Part shown: positions 31,401-45,471 of the stretch, one piece after another
Layout of the letters: each line of letters starts with the position of its first letter
Position numbering within the stretch: the stretch's first letter is position 1
Source of the DNA: Larus michahellis
Taxonomy: Eukaryota > Chordata > Aves > Charadriiformes > Laridae
Assembly (NCBI RefSeq): GCF_964199755.1
Contig: NC_133899.1
Location: 28,747,446 to 28,811,445, forward strand
Direction: 5' to 3'
Length of the DNA stretch: 64,000 nucleotides
The notes under the pieces: model-generated
The model's database searches: none
What the model was told of the DNA's origin: nothing
The model's input: the letters and a program-made list of their open reading frames with translations, nothing else
Translations under genes and position numbers: made by a program

Positions 31401-34400
31401 ATAATTGGACTGTTTAAAAAAAAAAAAAGAAGGAAGACACATAAACCTCCAAGTCTTCTTTACACTAAGCCCGCTCGCACCTCTGCATTTTCTTATTTGT
31501 GTTACTTTCTCCTCAAAATGAAAGCTTTGCAGACTGAGAGAAAAAGTTTCCAAAAACTTCTTCAAAGTAACCTTGGTATTCAGTCCCCCAAATAAACATT
31601 ATTTAATTAAACAAACACTAAACTAAACAAGCCAATTGACAGCAATGTGCACTCCAATCCTACAGAAAAACTGAGGTTTAAGTTAGTAGAATGGCTCTTC
31701 TTTGTGTCTAGTGTTGGAGAGCATATGGCAAATTTCCACTTAACAAGACTCTTGATTTGCAACACAACCTAATTTCCATCTTAATTCTTTTAATTAGTGT
31801 GTGTGTGTTTCTGTGCGCACACAATATGTGTTGTTTTGTTTCTTTAGAGAGAATCGGTGACCTTAAAAAAGCCAAGGCAGACTTAAATCCAGATTCACCC
31901 CTTTGAGACATCACTGACTTGGAGGTGGGGTCACAGTAATGTCTTTCTCTCTGCTGCTGGTGCACAGTGTTCTGCGCTTGATCTTTGCACGCCAAGATAG
32001 AGCCAACAGTTAGATAATGTTTACGCTGACAGACATGGTCTTGGGCCTCCGATGATCCAAATCAGAGCTCTCCTGGATACAACACAACCACTAGCCTTTG
32101 TGCATGTTACCTTTATGTGGGAACTAGAGATGCCATGGAAGAAAGTCCCAAAGTTTTGTCCTGAGATGGAAGTAGAAGTGTTCATGGGTCAGCTGGCCTA
32201 GACATACTGTTGATATACTTCATCCTAAAGTATAAACATTTTGCTGACAACCTCATACCCTTTATGTTCCTTCACTGTATTTCTTTTATTTAGTGTACTG
32301 TAGGCATATAATTGTTATTAAGCTTGTAAGCATAACCTGTAGAAGTCCAAAAAGTGTAGCTGCATGCCCACCTCACTGCAAAATTAACAGGAACTGGTTG
32401 TGTCTGACTCAGATAGAAGAACAAAGGTCTTAGGCAAGTGCATTCACGGAAAGGTGTTTCTTCTTCCATGAACTTCAAAAGAATTAGGTAATATGCTAAT
32501 ATTTATTAAAGGTGCTGCTTTAAGTTTTTTCTTCACCATCAAAATACACTTGTGTAATTTTGATTACACCACCAAATTACACATGTGTAATTGACACATG
32601 CACAGCCCCATTTAGACCCCACAACGTTAATCTGATCATATGCATGTGTGAGAACAAATGTTTCAGACAAGTCAATGTATTCCTTTCTTCTGCAAACAGC
32701 AACAAGGCTATCTGCTTTCTGTTATCCCTTTGGTGCATGCAAAGAGATGAACCCCGCAATAAATCAGTGCTTCTAGTTGGTAACAGATTTCTGATTTAGC
32801 AAAGCTAAAGCACTTCCAAAAATGAGGTGCTTGTGCCCTTTATCAGTCCCTTCACTCATCCTGTCCCTTTCTAACCCAATTTGTAAGTGGACACGATACT
32901 GAGTGCACTGGATGCATTTATTTTTTTCTCCCTTGTGTTAACCTTTTATGATGGTTATTCCCAGGTTAAATATAAGTTGAGTTCACAACAAGAGTAACAC
33001 AAACAAGAGTAATCTGGGATGCTCTAGACCTGACTGCCCAATATGCATCAACACTGGCAAAATACATAGGGCAAAACCGGATTTTGGAAGAAATAATGAA
33101 TGAATTACAGAAAATGGAGTAGAAGTGGTGTTCGAAATGCAGCTTGGACTGATTATTAGAAGACAGAATATTGTACTGTCTGGATCAAGTATCTGCCTCG
33201 GAAGACCCTATCCATTTTGCAAACAGAAGGGATGAAAAATTTTAAGTCAAAGGGATGCTGATGCACATGAGGACCAATCATTCAAATTCCTATATAGCAA
33301 TCGCATTTTTACTTAAGGTTCACAAATTTAATTTAATTGTCTAAAGTTTGGTGTGCCAGGAAAGAAACTGCTTAAAGCTAAATATTTAAATTCAGATAAT
33401 ATCTTTTAAACTATTTCCCTCAGAAAAGAAATGCGTTGGCATCAGATCTTCACCTTTGGGTTTTGCAGCCTATAATAAGTCAAGAGTCCGAGTTTATCTT
33501 GTCTAGTAAATGCTACCCTTGTCTGAGGAAAGTTGTCCCACAGTGCCCCTACCCTGACTCTGATCCTCTTTGGAGAGGAAGACTGAAGTGTGAGTTTATG
33601 ATGAATTCCAGTTTCTGAATCCAAGGTGAGATTTCTCCTCCCCATCTCCTCCCCATCCAACAAGCAGCTTTGGCACTCCCTCTGCTGCTCTGCTCAGCAG
33701 TGTGTGGGATCTGTTTGGCCTTGCCACAGAAAAGCACAGCGGAATTCCGTCACCATTTCTCACCCTCACTCTCTCCAGGGCTCAGAGGGAAGGCCCCTTC
33801 TTCGCTTCCTTCTCTTTGTGCCGCTCAAGCCTATTTTACCAACATGAAATAACAATACCCCTTCCCATCCCTGGTTTGTTCAGTACGTTACATCGTCTAG
33901 AACCATACGAACTGCGGCGTTTCCTAAATCAGAAACTGTTTTTAAAAGATTAAGGCTGGGCAGCTGTCTGCAGTCTCCCAGTTAGGAATGCTGCCTTTAG
34001 AATCCACACTTGATGCTCCTGCACGGTCTCTGTGTTGCTCAACAATCTGTCCATCTGTCTGTGTGGCGTGTCACCAGCTCTTAAATTGGCCTGATCTTTA
34101 TCCGGAGTACCAAAGCAGCATGGATTTGGACTGACAGTCTCAGTAAATGTGTCATTTCTTCTGCTGGAAGTCCCTCTGCAGTGACACCACTGCTTTTCTT
34201 GCTAGATTGCTATCTCAGGTTGGTATTTTGCTCCCATTGGTCTTTCAGCTCTCTTTCAGAAAACAACAGAGAGATATTAATGCAGACCCATAAAGTTACT
34301 ACTGAATATAAAATAATAAGCATTCATTTTTATACACATAGTTTTTATGTACATAAATATGTTCCTTCCAGTTAGGAGTATCATATTTGAGGTACATGAA

Positions 34401-37400
34401 AATGTAAGAGAAGTTATATTGTTGTATAATATAGAAACTAAGTCACAAAACTCCCACTGGTCTAACTGTGACAAGAATTTGCCCCTAAATATATTTTTGC
34501 TAAAGCTGTTTTAAAACAAGCAGGTTAGGACCCAACTGCACAATTGTTAGTGAAGTAGTACCATGCTCCAAGGAAGTGCCACTGAAGTGCATGAGATTTC
34601 TGCTGGAGACATCCGTGGTGACTCTGGGCACTGGGGTAAGGTTCTGAGAGCAGTGAGTATGGTTTTTCAGAATTTTTCTTTCTTTTGTGTAGTTCCACGC
34701 ACGAATGTTCTAGCTGGACTTGCTTTCTGTCAACACACTGGAAAGGCTTCTTGTTGGGGTCATCGCAATTTATAAAGGACTTCTACAATCCCTGGCTCAG
34801 AAGCAGCCTGTTTCCTTTACAAATTTCTCTTAATTTCAGTGTGCGTATTTGCTCTGCAGCCCTCACGTATCAAAGGCATTGTTGGTTTTTTTTTTCACAG
34901 AGATCTGGGTAGCTTTGGTACTGGATTGAGGAGAGCAAGTACTAGGTTGTCACCGTAACTGCAATTCATCTCTTGGTCAATTGTTATAAAGTGAAAAGTG
35001 AAAGTTTAAATCTTTAATCTGGAAATAATTGATTTAGGTTCTTGTTTTCTAAAATGACCCGGTTTATGCAGAGTTGATTGTATCTGAGTGAAGAGATCTT
35101 ATACTAACTTTCTATTAATTAGCATTATAATTGAACATCTACATTTAGAGCCTTTTTCATTAAAAAAAAAAAAACAAAACAAACTTTCAAAGACAAAAAG
35201 TGCCTTATGCAAAGAAAACGGTAAGATGAAATTGGTAATTCCTTGGGAAAATTGCTGTAAGGCAAAGCTTTTGCATCACTTCTGTGTATGCAACACGGCC
35301 CCTCCATCTTACAGTTTCCATGACGGTAGCAGAGGAGGCAGGGCCGGTTAAGGGAAGGGCACTGGGCAGCGCAGGGGCAGGCAGCCCAAGCACAGAGTCC
35401 CCCCGCGTCCCTCGGCACACCAACAGGTGTTGGGGCGGCAGCAGCGGCTGGGCCACCACTCGCTCCCCCGGCACACAGCCTGAGATGAAGACAGAGCAGC
35501 TCCACCGGGGCCTCGGGAAGCGAGTGGCACTTGGCAGTAGGATTCCTCAGGGTTCCAGCACTCCCGGGCTGCAGCAAGATGGAAACATGGGCAGAGGCAT
35601 TTAGCCGAGCACTGCGCCTGAGACAGTACAACCAGGCAGTGCCTCCTAGCATGTAATTCGTGCTCTCAACCCTTCCCACAGCCCCACTATTTCGTTGTTG
35701 TTCGGGTTTTTTTTAAGTAAACACTCTGTCTTGCATATGCATCACATTAAAAAAGCACTGATGTTCTAATAACTTAATTCATTATGTTCATCTTACTTCC
35801 CAATTACTTCTTATTCATAACTAACAGGATAAATACCAGCCAAAGTTATACCATTACTCAAATGACACGCAGACGAGCGTATGCCCTGGGGGAAACTTAG
35901 TCACTTAAATCGGTATTTAAGCATGTTTAAAAACCAAGGTGCTCATTTCTAGGCACCATAGCATATTATGACAAACCAAAACAGCTACAAGAGCTCTGAA
36001 AGCTCATTGTCTTTGGGAAGAATGCTACAAAAGTACGGCCACTTCTGCACATCCAAAATTCCTGAATCACATACTGAAACATTTCCATGCTTATCAGAAA
36101 GCTCTTGGAAAAGTATCACTCATGCGCTGTGCATTCTGCATCGAGATAGGGTTATAATTAGACATGGATAATTATTTGCAAATTTCCCTATTTTAATTCT
36201 TTCAAATTTTATGGGTTTTTTTTTTAGCTTGCTTGTATTTTCTGTTCTTTTGTTACTACACGGTCTCACTAAGATTCTTCATCCGATTAAGCTTTAAAGG
36301 AAAACACATGCACACAGTTTCTCTACAGTGCAGATAAACAACATGAAATCTGCGGCAGCAGAGAGCCATCCTAAACTACCCCATACTTACGCTGGTATTC
36401 AGGCTCTGTCAGTCTTCTTCAGGGGCAGTAATAACATTATAATGGGACTGGGAGACAAAACTGTCAAATTCTTTCCAAGACAATCTTCCAGGCTCATCAG
36501 CATAGACAATCATTCCTTTCACTTCTGGAGTAATAGGAAGATTTTAAGCAATACCTTTTGATTTGAGTTGGACTTGAAAAATGACATAGCTGGGGGGCCT
36601 TATTTGAAATGCAACGAGACTGAAATGTAAAGTGCAATTTCCCATGCAGTCTGTGGAGAGAATGAGGCACTTGTCCCAGTTCTCTTAATTGTCTCTGATT
36701 GCTGTTTGTGTAGCACAGTCACTTCCTCGTCTTCGAAATCACCTTCAAGGGCTCCAACATTTTTCACTTCAGTGTTTTAAATCAAGAAGGGCTAAACACC
36801 CACCCATTCAACCATTATGGCGCTTTTATGTTATTTACGTGGTTTATGCTATTAGGCTTTAAAATTTTGTTTATTTAATTGGCCTTAACAAGTACTTAAG
36901 TAACAGGTTTGAGGACACATCAGTGGGACTCTGCACATGTTGATTAAGGTGTGCTTAACCTGACAGTTAATATTTTGTACCATTTTCCCAGCAGCCGTTA
37001 CTGTTATGGAAGAAGTGCTAATTTTCCAAAAATGGTTAGAGCTTGATTATTATGTTGGTTCTTTATTCACATGGCTTCATTATTTTGTTGGCGCTGCTCT
37101 GTGAGAGATAAAGTAGTGCTATTATTTCTGCTCCCAACTCCTTTCAGTCTCTTGCAATCATTTAGGCACGTGTGTGACATTACTCAGATAAGCAATTCTG
37201 TTTGCCTTCAATGAGACTGGGGAGATGAATACTCCCCGTAAAACAAGCTCCTCACCTTCAGGAGTGACCACAGTATTTTCTGGCATATACCCAGGGAGGT
37301 GAACAAGAAAGAGTAAAAATCACGGTCTTATGTCCTACAAAATCTTCTTTGTTTAGTAGATAGCTTTCCTTCACAAGAGAAGTCCTGCCAGCTGAAGCCC

Positions 37401-39647
37401 TAGAGCCTCTCTCGTTTTCTGGGGAGCCCAAAGCAGCCAGGTAGCTAAAGGAGGGAAAAGTACGGCACAGGAAATTGCCAAGAAAGGTTGCAGGTGAGTG
37501 GAAGCCAGAAAGGCCACTTTGGCCTCTACAACTAGAAAGTCTGTTTCAGTCTGTGGCTGGAATATTAGAAGCTTGTACTCCCAAGTTATCCGACACAGCA
37601 GAAGTCCAACTTAGCTTTTCACATCAAATTATTCATGAAAGTCAGCAGGAGCTGGAGATAAACTATTTATTCTGTGCATATCTATGTGAAAGCAACTCTC
37701 GGGAGAGATTCTCAAGGTCCTGCCAAGAAAATAAGTGGAAACATTTTAAGAATGGGAGGAAACATTTATAATTGAAATCACCAGCTGCATATTTTGATTA
37801 GTTCATTCTACCAGGATAAAGATGTCACCTTTCCTAAGATGAGTGGGTGGCACAAAGGAGAGTAGAGGAAGATATGAGGGCTGAAAGAAATGTAAATATC
37901 GCCGCAGCGTATTCTGCCAGCCTGCTTTTAAACATGACACCACTGCACCCCTGTGTCTGATGCTCGAGACATCCTGATCTGACCAAAGAGTACTCAGGTA
38001 CACCCACCACCTCTCTCCTTCGTTTCTTCCCTAGTTGTCAAGATAATACTACTTGTTGTCATCCTACTATCAGCTTCTCATGGAGACGCATCTAAAACAA
38101 TGCCTCCTACAACCTAATACTCATCCAAAGGGTTTCCAAGACCATGTATTGAGTAGCCTCTGATTCCCTAATAGCACGCTTGCAAATGAAAGGCAGGACT
38201 GTAGACAGAACCTGTCTCTCTTTTGCCTTTATTCACTGAAGAAACCAAAAGTTGAAATGCTGATTGAATGTTGTCTTATTTCTCCATGGCTTTTTGTTGT
38301 TATTATTCACATTATCATAAGCAATTCTGTCCAGTCATGGATCTGAATGCTCTGCACATAGTTCCTGCCCCAAGGAACTAACAACAACAGAGCAAGAGAC
38401 CACAGATGGGCAGAGACCAGCAGACCACAGGGAAGGAAACGATCAAATAAGCCAGGTTAGCATGTGTTTGGGGGGACTCAGAACACCTGCACTTTCATCT
38501 TAGAGAAAATAAGACTCCTGTAATATTAACAGCAGTGCCAGTTTCAGACCATGTAAGCTAGCTTTGTTTTTTCCTCACAAAAAGAAAGTTAATGACACAT
38601 AAAATGCGAATTTTCTTTAGAGCCCCTAGTCTAGCAACTAGGGAAAGGAAAAAAAGGATGTTTTTAAAATGAAAGCTTTTGCTTTAAATACGGCATTCAA
38701 AATGAAAAGTATTAACTGTTTTTCATTCTTTATCTTTAATAACATGTTAAGGGGTTTCTTAGCAGTACTTGTGACAATGGGAATAAGTCAGGGTTAACTT
38801 GGCAGAAACCCCAAACCACACTTAGCTGTTCCCTATTGTAACAGCGAACAAAGGTTTTATTAACATCTTACCCCTTGTTGGGCCCAAGAGTCCCTCTTTT
38901 CAACACAACAGGAGCTTTGAGTCTTCAATTTGCAGCTCTGTGGAGGGGATTTATGCCTTCAGATTCAGCATGTTGTTCAGCATTTGTTTACATTTATTTC
39001 CAAATGTCCCCATCAAAAGTTATCCATGAGAAGCAGAGATATTTAAAAGAGAAGTATTTTTAAAATGTATTCAATATGGGCACAAAATCAACACATGAAA
39101 AGCCTTCCGAACTCCAAAACTGCGCTGCACATAAAAGCCAGGATGGAGGAGGGGCTGTAGTTCACAAAGTCTGCAGTCTATGATAGCAGCAGAGGAAAAT
39201 CAGAGCAAAAAACACTCCATTGAGAAAATCTTGCTCCTCGGGTGCCAACTGCTTCAGGTGCCTCAGAAAATCACAGCTGTCATGCTATCAGGAGGAGAAA
39301 AGGTGTCACACCACTTGCTGAGACAACCAAGTAGAGTCCCATTCATCACCCCATCATGTTGGTGAGCCTTGTTGGTGCACTTACCTGCATGGTCTGCCAT
39401 AGCCTCTGCTGCTCCCAGGTCTGAACATAAGCCTACACCAAGCACTCTCTGCTCATCTAATCTGAAGGGTACATCGGGAACAAAGAAACAGAGTTTTTGA
39501 TCAAACAGACATAGCAGACTTCATGGTGATTACTGCTGCTAGGGCACCTGGAAGGGGAAAGGGGTCTGAAAGGACTCAGGCTTCAAAAAAATACAGCCAG
39601 CAATTGGGTCCTGTGTCTATTCTCCTGAAACCTGCATTGAATGGCAT
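25459..39647. other. 14 kb intergenic stretch, no gene recognised
   Basis: Mostly unique, AT-rich DNA. No CR1 ends, tRNA or recognisable protein. Overlapping minus-strand ORFs at 27603-28032 and a short GC-rich patch at 35284-35604 stand out but have no recognisable domain. The stretch at about 28.7-31.1 kb has little visible repeat content and could hold conserved noncoding DNA; this is an impression, not a measurement. Confidence 0.4.
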
Positions 39648-40163
39648 CATAGAATTGTTAGGGTTAGAAGGGACCTTAAAGATCATCTAGTGCCAACCCC
39701 CCTGGCAAGGGCAGGGGCATCTCCCACTAGATCAGGTTGCTCAGAGCCCCATCCAGCCTGGCCTTAAAAACCTCCAGGGATGGGACTTCCACCACCTCTC
39801 TGGGCAACCTTTGCCAGTGTCTCACCACCCTCATGGTGAAGAACTTCTTCCTAATGTCCAGTCTGAATCGACCCATCTCTAGTTTTAATCCATTCCCTCT
39901 GGTCCTACCATTACCCGACATCCTAAAAAGTCCCTCACCAGCTTTCTTGTAGGTCCCCTTAAGATACTGGAAGGCCACTATAAGGTCTCCTCGGAGCCTT
40001 CTTTTTTCCAGACTGAACAACCACAACTCTCTCAGTCTGTCCTCATAGGAGAGGTGCTCCAGCCCTCTGATCATCCTCGTGGCCCTTCTCTGGGCACGTT
40101 CCAGCACATCCATATCTTTCTTGTAGTAGGGGCTCCAGAATTGGACGCAGTACTCCAGGTGAG
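39648..40163 (-). mobile_element. CR1 LINE 3' fragment
   Basis: A single ATTCTATG unit marks the 3' end. The minus-strand frame from 40113 reads [21 protein letters not shown], then [10 protein letters not shown], the usual CR1 ORF2 C-terminus. The 5' border at about 40163 lies in the S-P-Y-Y-K-K-D segment. The product would be 128 codons and is not a gene. Confidence 0.95.
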
Positions 40164-43100
40164 GCAGAAAGAAATGGCCTGGGGCAACTCAGTAGGATCC
40201 CGTGAGAAGGTGATGGCAGAGGCTGCACAGTGAGGTGAAATATATCCTACTCAGCTGTAAGGGAGACTACTAATAATTCAGCGTGCACCCATAGCATGCT
40301 CATCTCTCAAACAGGCTGCCCTTGCCCCAAACACTCAGCATCAACCTTATCCCAGTCCAAAACAAAAGTGATTAATTCACTGACTCTTGAGGACCCACGA
40401 TACTGCCAATCCTTGCCCCTTGTTGGATTTAAGATGAGGCATTTGTGGAATCTGTTATCACCTGGCAAGAGATATTTCAAGACCAAGCATCTAATAGTCA
40501 CTTTTAAAGAGAAACATATAGCTTGTGGTCCTTCGCAGTAATGTGCTGATCACATCCAAGGCACTTGGCTTCCCCCTAACCAGGAGGGATAAGTACCTCA
40601 CTCACAAACCTTCCCCACAAGCACAATGCCCTCTGGTTGACTTCAGCCCAAAGGCTGGCCTTCCTAATATGTCAAGGCTTCATAATCCACTTTAATATCC
40701 AAACATGTCAGCATTTCTTGATGCATTTTTTGCTGAACTTCAAGGGCAGAAGAGCATGTTGTGGGAAATGCGTTCCCTTCCTGCATGGAAACTTTAACCC
40801 TGCAATGATCAGCTGGCATGAAATGCATGAAATGCGTTTCACAAAGGTGCATTGCCCATGAAATGTACCTTTGTGGCCTCAGGGCATTACGAAGAAGTAT
40901 CTCCCATGTTTTTTCTGTCCTTTCTAGTGGAAAAGCTGGAGGCAAAGGGATAGGCATGCTTTTTTAAATGGGAATCCAAAAAAAACATTGGCTTTGCATC
41001 GAGTTATAGCAAATTTAATTTCTTTTTCAAAGCAAACAGCAATTTCTCAGCTTCTTCACCAGGCTCTGTGTTTCCAGTTTGTGTTCCAGCTGCCATAAAA
41101 TAGCAAATAAAATGGGCTGCTCTCCTACCTCGAGAGGGCACCACGAGACAGTTGAAAAAAAGGAATGGAAGCAAACAAGCTTTACCTCAGGCACCAAATA
41201 TTCCTGTCATGAGGACGTTCAATTACAGTAATTAGCAATAATCGCATAAGCAAACAGGAGCTTCCCTCACCTCCCTTCACCCCTTTGAAGAATGGAGTAT
41301 GCTTCATTAAAACCTCCGCTTCCTCCTTAATCCCAGGGAGCCGTTCATGGGTGCTTCCTTCAGAGACCTGAGGACCTGGATTCACCACCACAGCTTCTCA
41401 GTGCTGCTGCCGAGATGCTGGGTCAACATGTTAACCACAAAAGGAAAAACATATTATCATGAATCACCGTGAACTTCAAAATGGAAATTTTAAAAGGGGA
41501 AAAAAAGTCTTAAATGTTAACAGGACCTATTTAAACAAACCAGAGCCTGTCACTAGTATGACTACTGCTGTTTTCTGTAATAACTCTGTCCTACTCACAA
41601 GAGATGAGCTCTGTCTGTGAAGCAGGATTTGGGTCCTTTTTAAAATAATTAGGTTTTCCCTCCTACCACCAGATATCCAATCAACTTAGCCTGACAGTAC
41701 CTAATTTGCAGGGGGAAAACTGAAGTTAGCAGATTTACTGAAGGTCAGATTAAATCACGTTTGTTTAAAGAAAACAATTTTTCACTTTTTTAGCCTGGAA
41801 GCATCTCAATCTAGTAACTTAAACACCAGGCCATTCTTCCACCCTCCAAATTGAAGCTTTCCAGCTGGGAGGTCTGGGGCATTGTATTTGCAGGGCATAG
41901 AGACAGCAAGGTGCTGGGCTATGTCCAGCCACGCAGGGAGCGGAGCTGAGGCGTTAATGTCTGCAGGACAGATTTCCGTGAACACGAAGAGATTCACACT
42001 ACCTTGCCATGAATACCCTACGTCCTGACTGTGAAGTTAGGAGTGAAGAACAGTGAGGTTAGGAGTGAAGAACAGTGAGGTTAGGAGGGAGCAGATTAAT
42101 TGTAAATATCCTGAATAAATTTTAGCAACATTTCTGCTTCCTTTCTTTGCTACACCGACTTTATATGTTGTTGTTTTGGTTGCACACCTTATTGACAAAT
42201 TTAAATTTCGGTGTTATTGATAAATTTGCAGCATAAAACCTGAAGGAAACCAAAGACATTTCAAACCAAAGAAGTAAATTAAAAAAATAAGTAAACTACG
42301 TTCATCTGTTAAAAATTGCTCAGTGAGTTTGGGTAAAGAAAGATAGCTAGAGGGTTTTGAATGTGCTTAAATTTCTCAGTGTGGGTGAAAGAACAGGCCT
42401 GGGTACTCCTGACCTCCAAATGAGTTGAAAATATAGGCTGCCTCCAACACAAAGGCATATTCAGTATTGACTCCCAGAAACCAGGGTTTATGTTCCCGAT
42501 GTCCTTAATGCACTGGCTGAGCCATCCATTGTAGACTGGAAAGTCTGGATTCGAGGTAGGGCCCAAAGTAACAAATCTTCCCAGTTGAGTGTAAATCCGT
42601 GTTGTGAATTGATGACTGTCCAATATGAGTGGCGAAAGTCAAGGAAGAAACCAGGAGCTCTATCAGACCACTCCAGGCGCCTCTAGGTCCCTACTACCCC
42701 CAAAATAACAGGCAACATGATAAAGGCAAAGAAAAAATTGGACATATACAAGACATTTGGCAATCTGATGGTGATTGCAGTCAGTGACATTTCACAGCCA
42801 GTGTTTTGCCATATTTTGTATACTTGGGAAACAACACGGACACTCTACTTCCTCACCACAGGTGAGCTGAGGGCAGAGGCGGTGAGGCCCTGTTGTTGGA
42901 AACAAGAACCTTGCAGAAGAAACACAGTATACAGAGAAAAAGATGGATTTCAGTTATATAAATACACAGAAAATAAGTGGTTCGTTCATAATCAAGAAGC
43001 TTCTGTTTACACACATTTATTTTTGGGCAGAATTCCTGTTGTTAAAAAAGAAATGCTATAAATACAAAATTTTAGGACTCAGATTACAATATGGAGAATT

Positions 43101-43329
43101 AAATACCTACAGTACCTCTTTCTTACAAACTTATAAAGCTATTCCTTGTGTGGTTTGCTTTTGTCCTCATTTCAGATTTCTGACAGCCTCCAGAGCTCAG
43201 GATGATGACTTGGTCTCAGCAGAGTCATGAGGAAAAAAATCAGATAACTAATGATGTGGACTTTGTGGGAACCTGAGACACCTAAATCTCCATCCCTCCA
43301 GCTCTATCCCAAGTGGTTCTTTACAAAGA
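40164..43329. other. intergenic, no gene seen
   Basis: Unique sequence with one 22-bp tandem repeat (listed). Small ORFs on both strands carry no recognisable motif. Confidence 0.45.
42033..42090. repeat. 22-bp tandem repeat, 2.6 copies
   Basis: The unit GARGTTAGGAGTGAAGAACAGT runs at 42033-42054 and 42055-42076, with a partial third copy to 42090. A small local duplication. Confidence 0.9.
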
Positions 43330-44100
43330 CTTACAGCAGGCAAACAGCAACCTCATCCACTTCAACAAAGAGGATTGGAAAGTCTTGCACCCAGAGACGA
43401 ATAACCCCAAGTACCAGTACAGGTTGAGGCTACCCAGTTGGAAGGCAGCTTTGCAGGAAAGGCCTTGGGGGTCCTGGTGGACAACAAGCTAGCCATGAGC
43501 CAGCTATGTGACCTTGCAGCAAAGAGGGCCAACAGCCTCCAGGGCTGCATATGGAAGAGCATCTCCAGCATGTCAAGGGAGGCTATCCTTCTCCTCTCTT
43601 CAGCACTGGTGAGGCCACATCTGCACTGCTGGGTCCAATCCTGGGCTCTCCAGAGCAAGAGAGACATGGACATACTGGAATGAGTCTGGCAAAGGGCCAC
43701 GACGATGGTTAATGGATTGGAGAATCCATCATATGGGAAGAGACTGAAGGACCTGGGATTGTTTAGCCTGGAGAAGCTCAGGAAGATCTTACCAATGTGT
43801 ATAAACTCCTGATGTGAAGGAGTAAGAAGACAGAGACAGACTTTGGTGATGCCCAGTGCCAGACAAGAGGCAACGGACATGCACTGAAGTACAGGAAATT
43901 CCATTTAAACAGAAAAAGGTTTTACTTTTTTTTTTACCAGGGGGTCAAACACTGGAACAGGTTGCCCAGAGAGGCGGTGGAGTCTCCATCCAACTGGACA
44001 CAGCCCTGAGCAGCCTGCTGTAACTGACCCGCTCTAAGCAGGGCTTGGACTAGATGACTTCCAAAGGTCCCTTCCAATCTCAGCAATCGGTGATTCTGTG
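43330..44100 (+). mobile_element. CR1 LINE 3' fragment, plus strand
   Basis: The only plus-strand CR1 here. It starts in the RT C-terminal region (N-L-I-H-F-N-K-E-D, then K-A-L-G-V-L-V-D-N-K-L-A-M-S-Q). It passes D-M-D-I-L-E followed by a TGA at 43681 and ends with GATTCTGTG at 44100. Frameshifts, the stop and an inserted T-run near 43924-43937 show strong decay. The left border is approximate. Confidence 0.93.
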
Positions 44101-45341
44101 ACTACCTAGACAGTTTTTTTCCAAGTTCTTGATGTGCTTTGCAACAGGAAGAGCAACAAGCTGTATCAACAAACTCTTACCACTGGAAAAGCTGAATTAA
44201 TTGCTAGAATCACACCAGCCAGCTGGAGTGAATGTCAGTTTCTGTTCCAAGGCCTGCCAATGTAAACATTATTGTTGCAGAATTTGAGCTCTAGCTGTGG
44301 GCTATATGCCAGATTTCTTAATGTGCCTCAGGAACACAGACATCGTTAGCCACAGTATTAGCACCCTGATAAGAGCTGCACGTGATAGCAATGGGAGGGA
44401 CTGGCTGAAACAGTGATTGAGCCTGTGCTGCAGGCTCTGCTGCACCAAAAGGACTATGGATGCCTTAGCCTGGCCAGAAAATCATCCTGTGACAAACATA
44501 TGCCAGACAGGAAAGAACTATGAAGATGGTTACAGTGTACCCAACAGAGAAGCCTGGGAGAGCTGACCTTCTTGTACTGTGGGGAAAACTGTCAGCAGCC
44601 CCCCGATTCTTCTTCCATTTCTAGTCTTCCACCTGGCCCCTGGACAAGAAGCATTTCAGGAACATTCATTTTAACAGAAATATTGTACTATTCCATGACT
44701 GTAGGTGGAGTGGGAGTAATGGCCAGGCACCAGAGCAGAAAAGGGACGAGGGATAAGCAAGACGGAGCACTGCTGGGAAGGGGTGGGCTGGCAGTCACGC
44801 GTATATTTACTGTGGCAGGAAAGAGAGAGGACAAAGGGGGCAGTGGACTCTCGTTAACGCTGCGTGGTGCAATAGGCACAGAGGACTGTGTCATGGGGGA
44901 CAGACATATTGCTGTGTGGCCATTCCCTACCACCATTCAACCTGACCCGTCCAGCGCCACAGGCTGGTACAGGACATTATCCCAGCCTGAATGCTGCATT
45001 TAGCTGACTATCAGGGTGGAACCATCCAAACCTCTTCACGCATGGGAAACAGAAATGGAGAGAGAATGGTCCTCCCCTTCCATTTCCTGGCTATGTGATG
45101 AGCTGCTTGGTGGAGATAAGGGAGGTTTCATCGCAAACCTTGCCTATTTGGCAGAGGGCTTTTTTTAAGCTCCAGTTCCTGGAATACATTTAAGCTTTCA
45201 TTTTTTTTCAGACCTAATGATTCCAGAAAAAAGAATGTAAATGTAATTCCTAAAGACACGAAGCTGAGAAGCAGTACTCTTCCCGTCTCAAAATCAGTCA
45301 GCCTAGTTTTTAAGTCCATCACATAAGTTCAGGGAGGAGGT

Positions 45342-45471
45342 CTGCCTAATTATTTACTGAGCATCCGCAGATGAAAATACCATTCTAAAGTACATCTAGT
45401 GTATTGCTGCCTAATTATTTAGTGAGCATCTGCAGATGAAAATACTATTCCAAAGTACATCAAGTGTATTG
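45342..45471. repeat. 65-bp tandem duplication
   Basis: Two copies of a 65-bp unit beginning CTGCCTAATTATTTA, at 45342-45406 and 45407-45471. They differ at five or so positions, including C/G, C/T and C/A changes. A simple segmental duplication that has since diverged. Confidence 0.9.

Noticed and set aside
35125-35679. 184-codon minus ORF and a plus-strand I-P-Q-G-S peptide reminiscent of reverse transcriptase
   Set aside because: The GC-rich patch gives open frames on both strands. The five-residue match has no other RT motif around it.
43362-43904. 180-codon minus-strand ORF
   Set aside because: Antisense of the plus-strand CR1 fragment.
44572-45003. 143-codon plus ORF
   Set aside because: A minus-strand ORF overlaps it, there is low complexity in parts, and no family resemblance.
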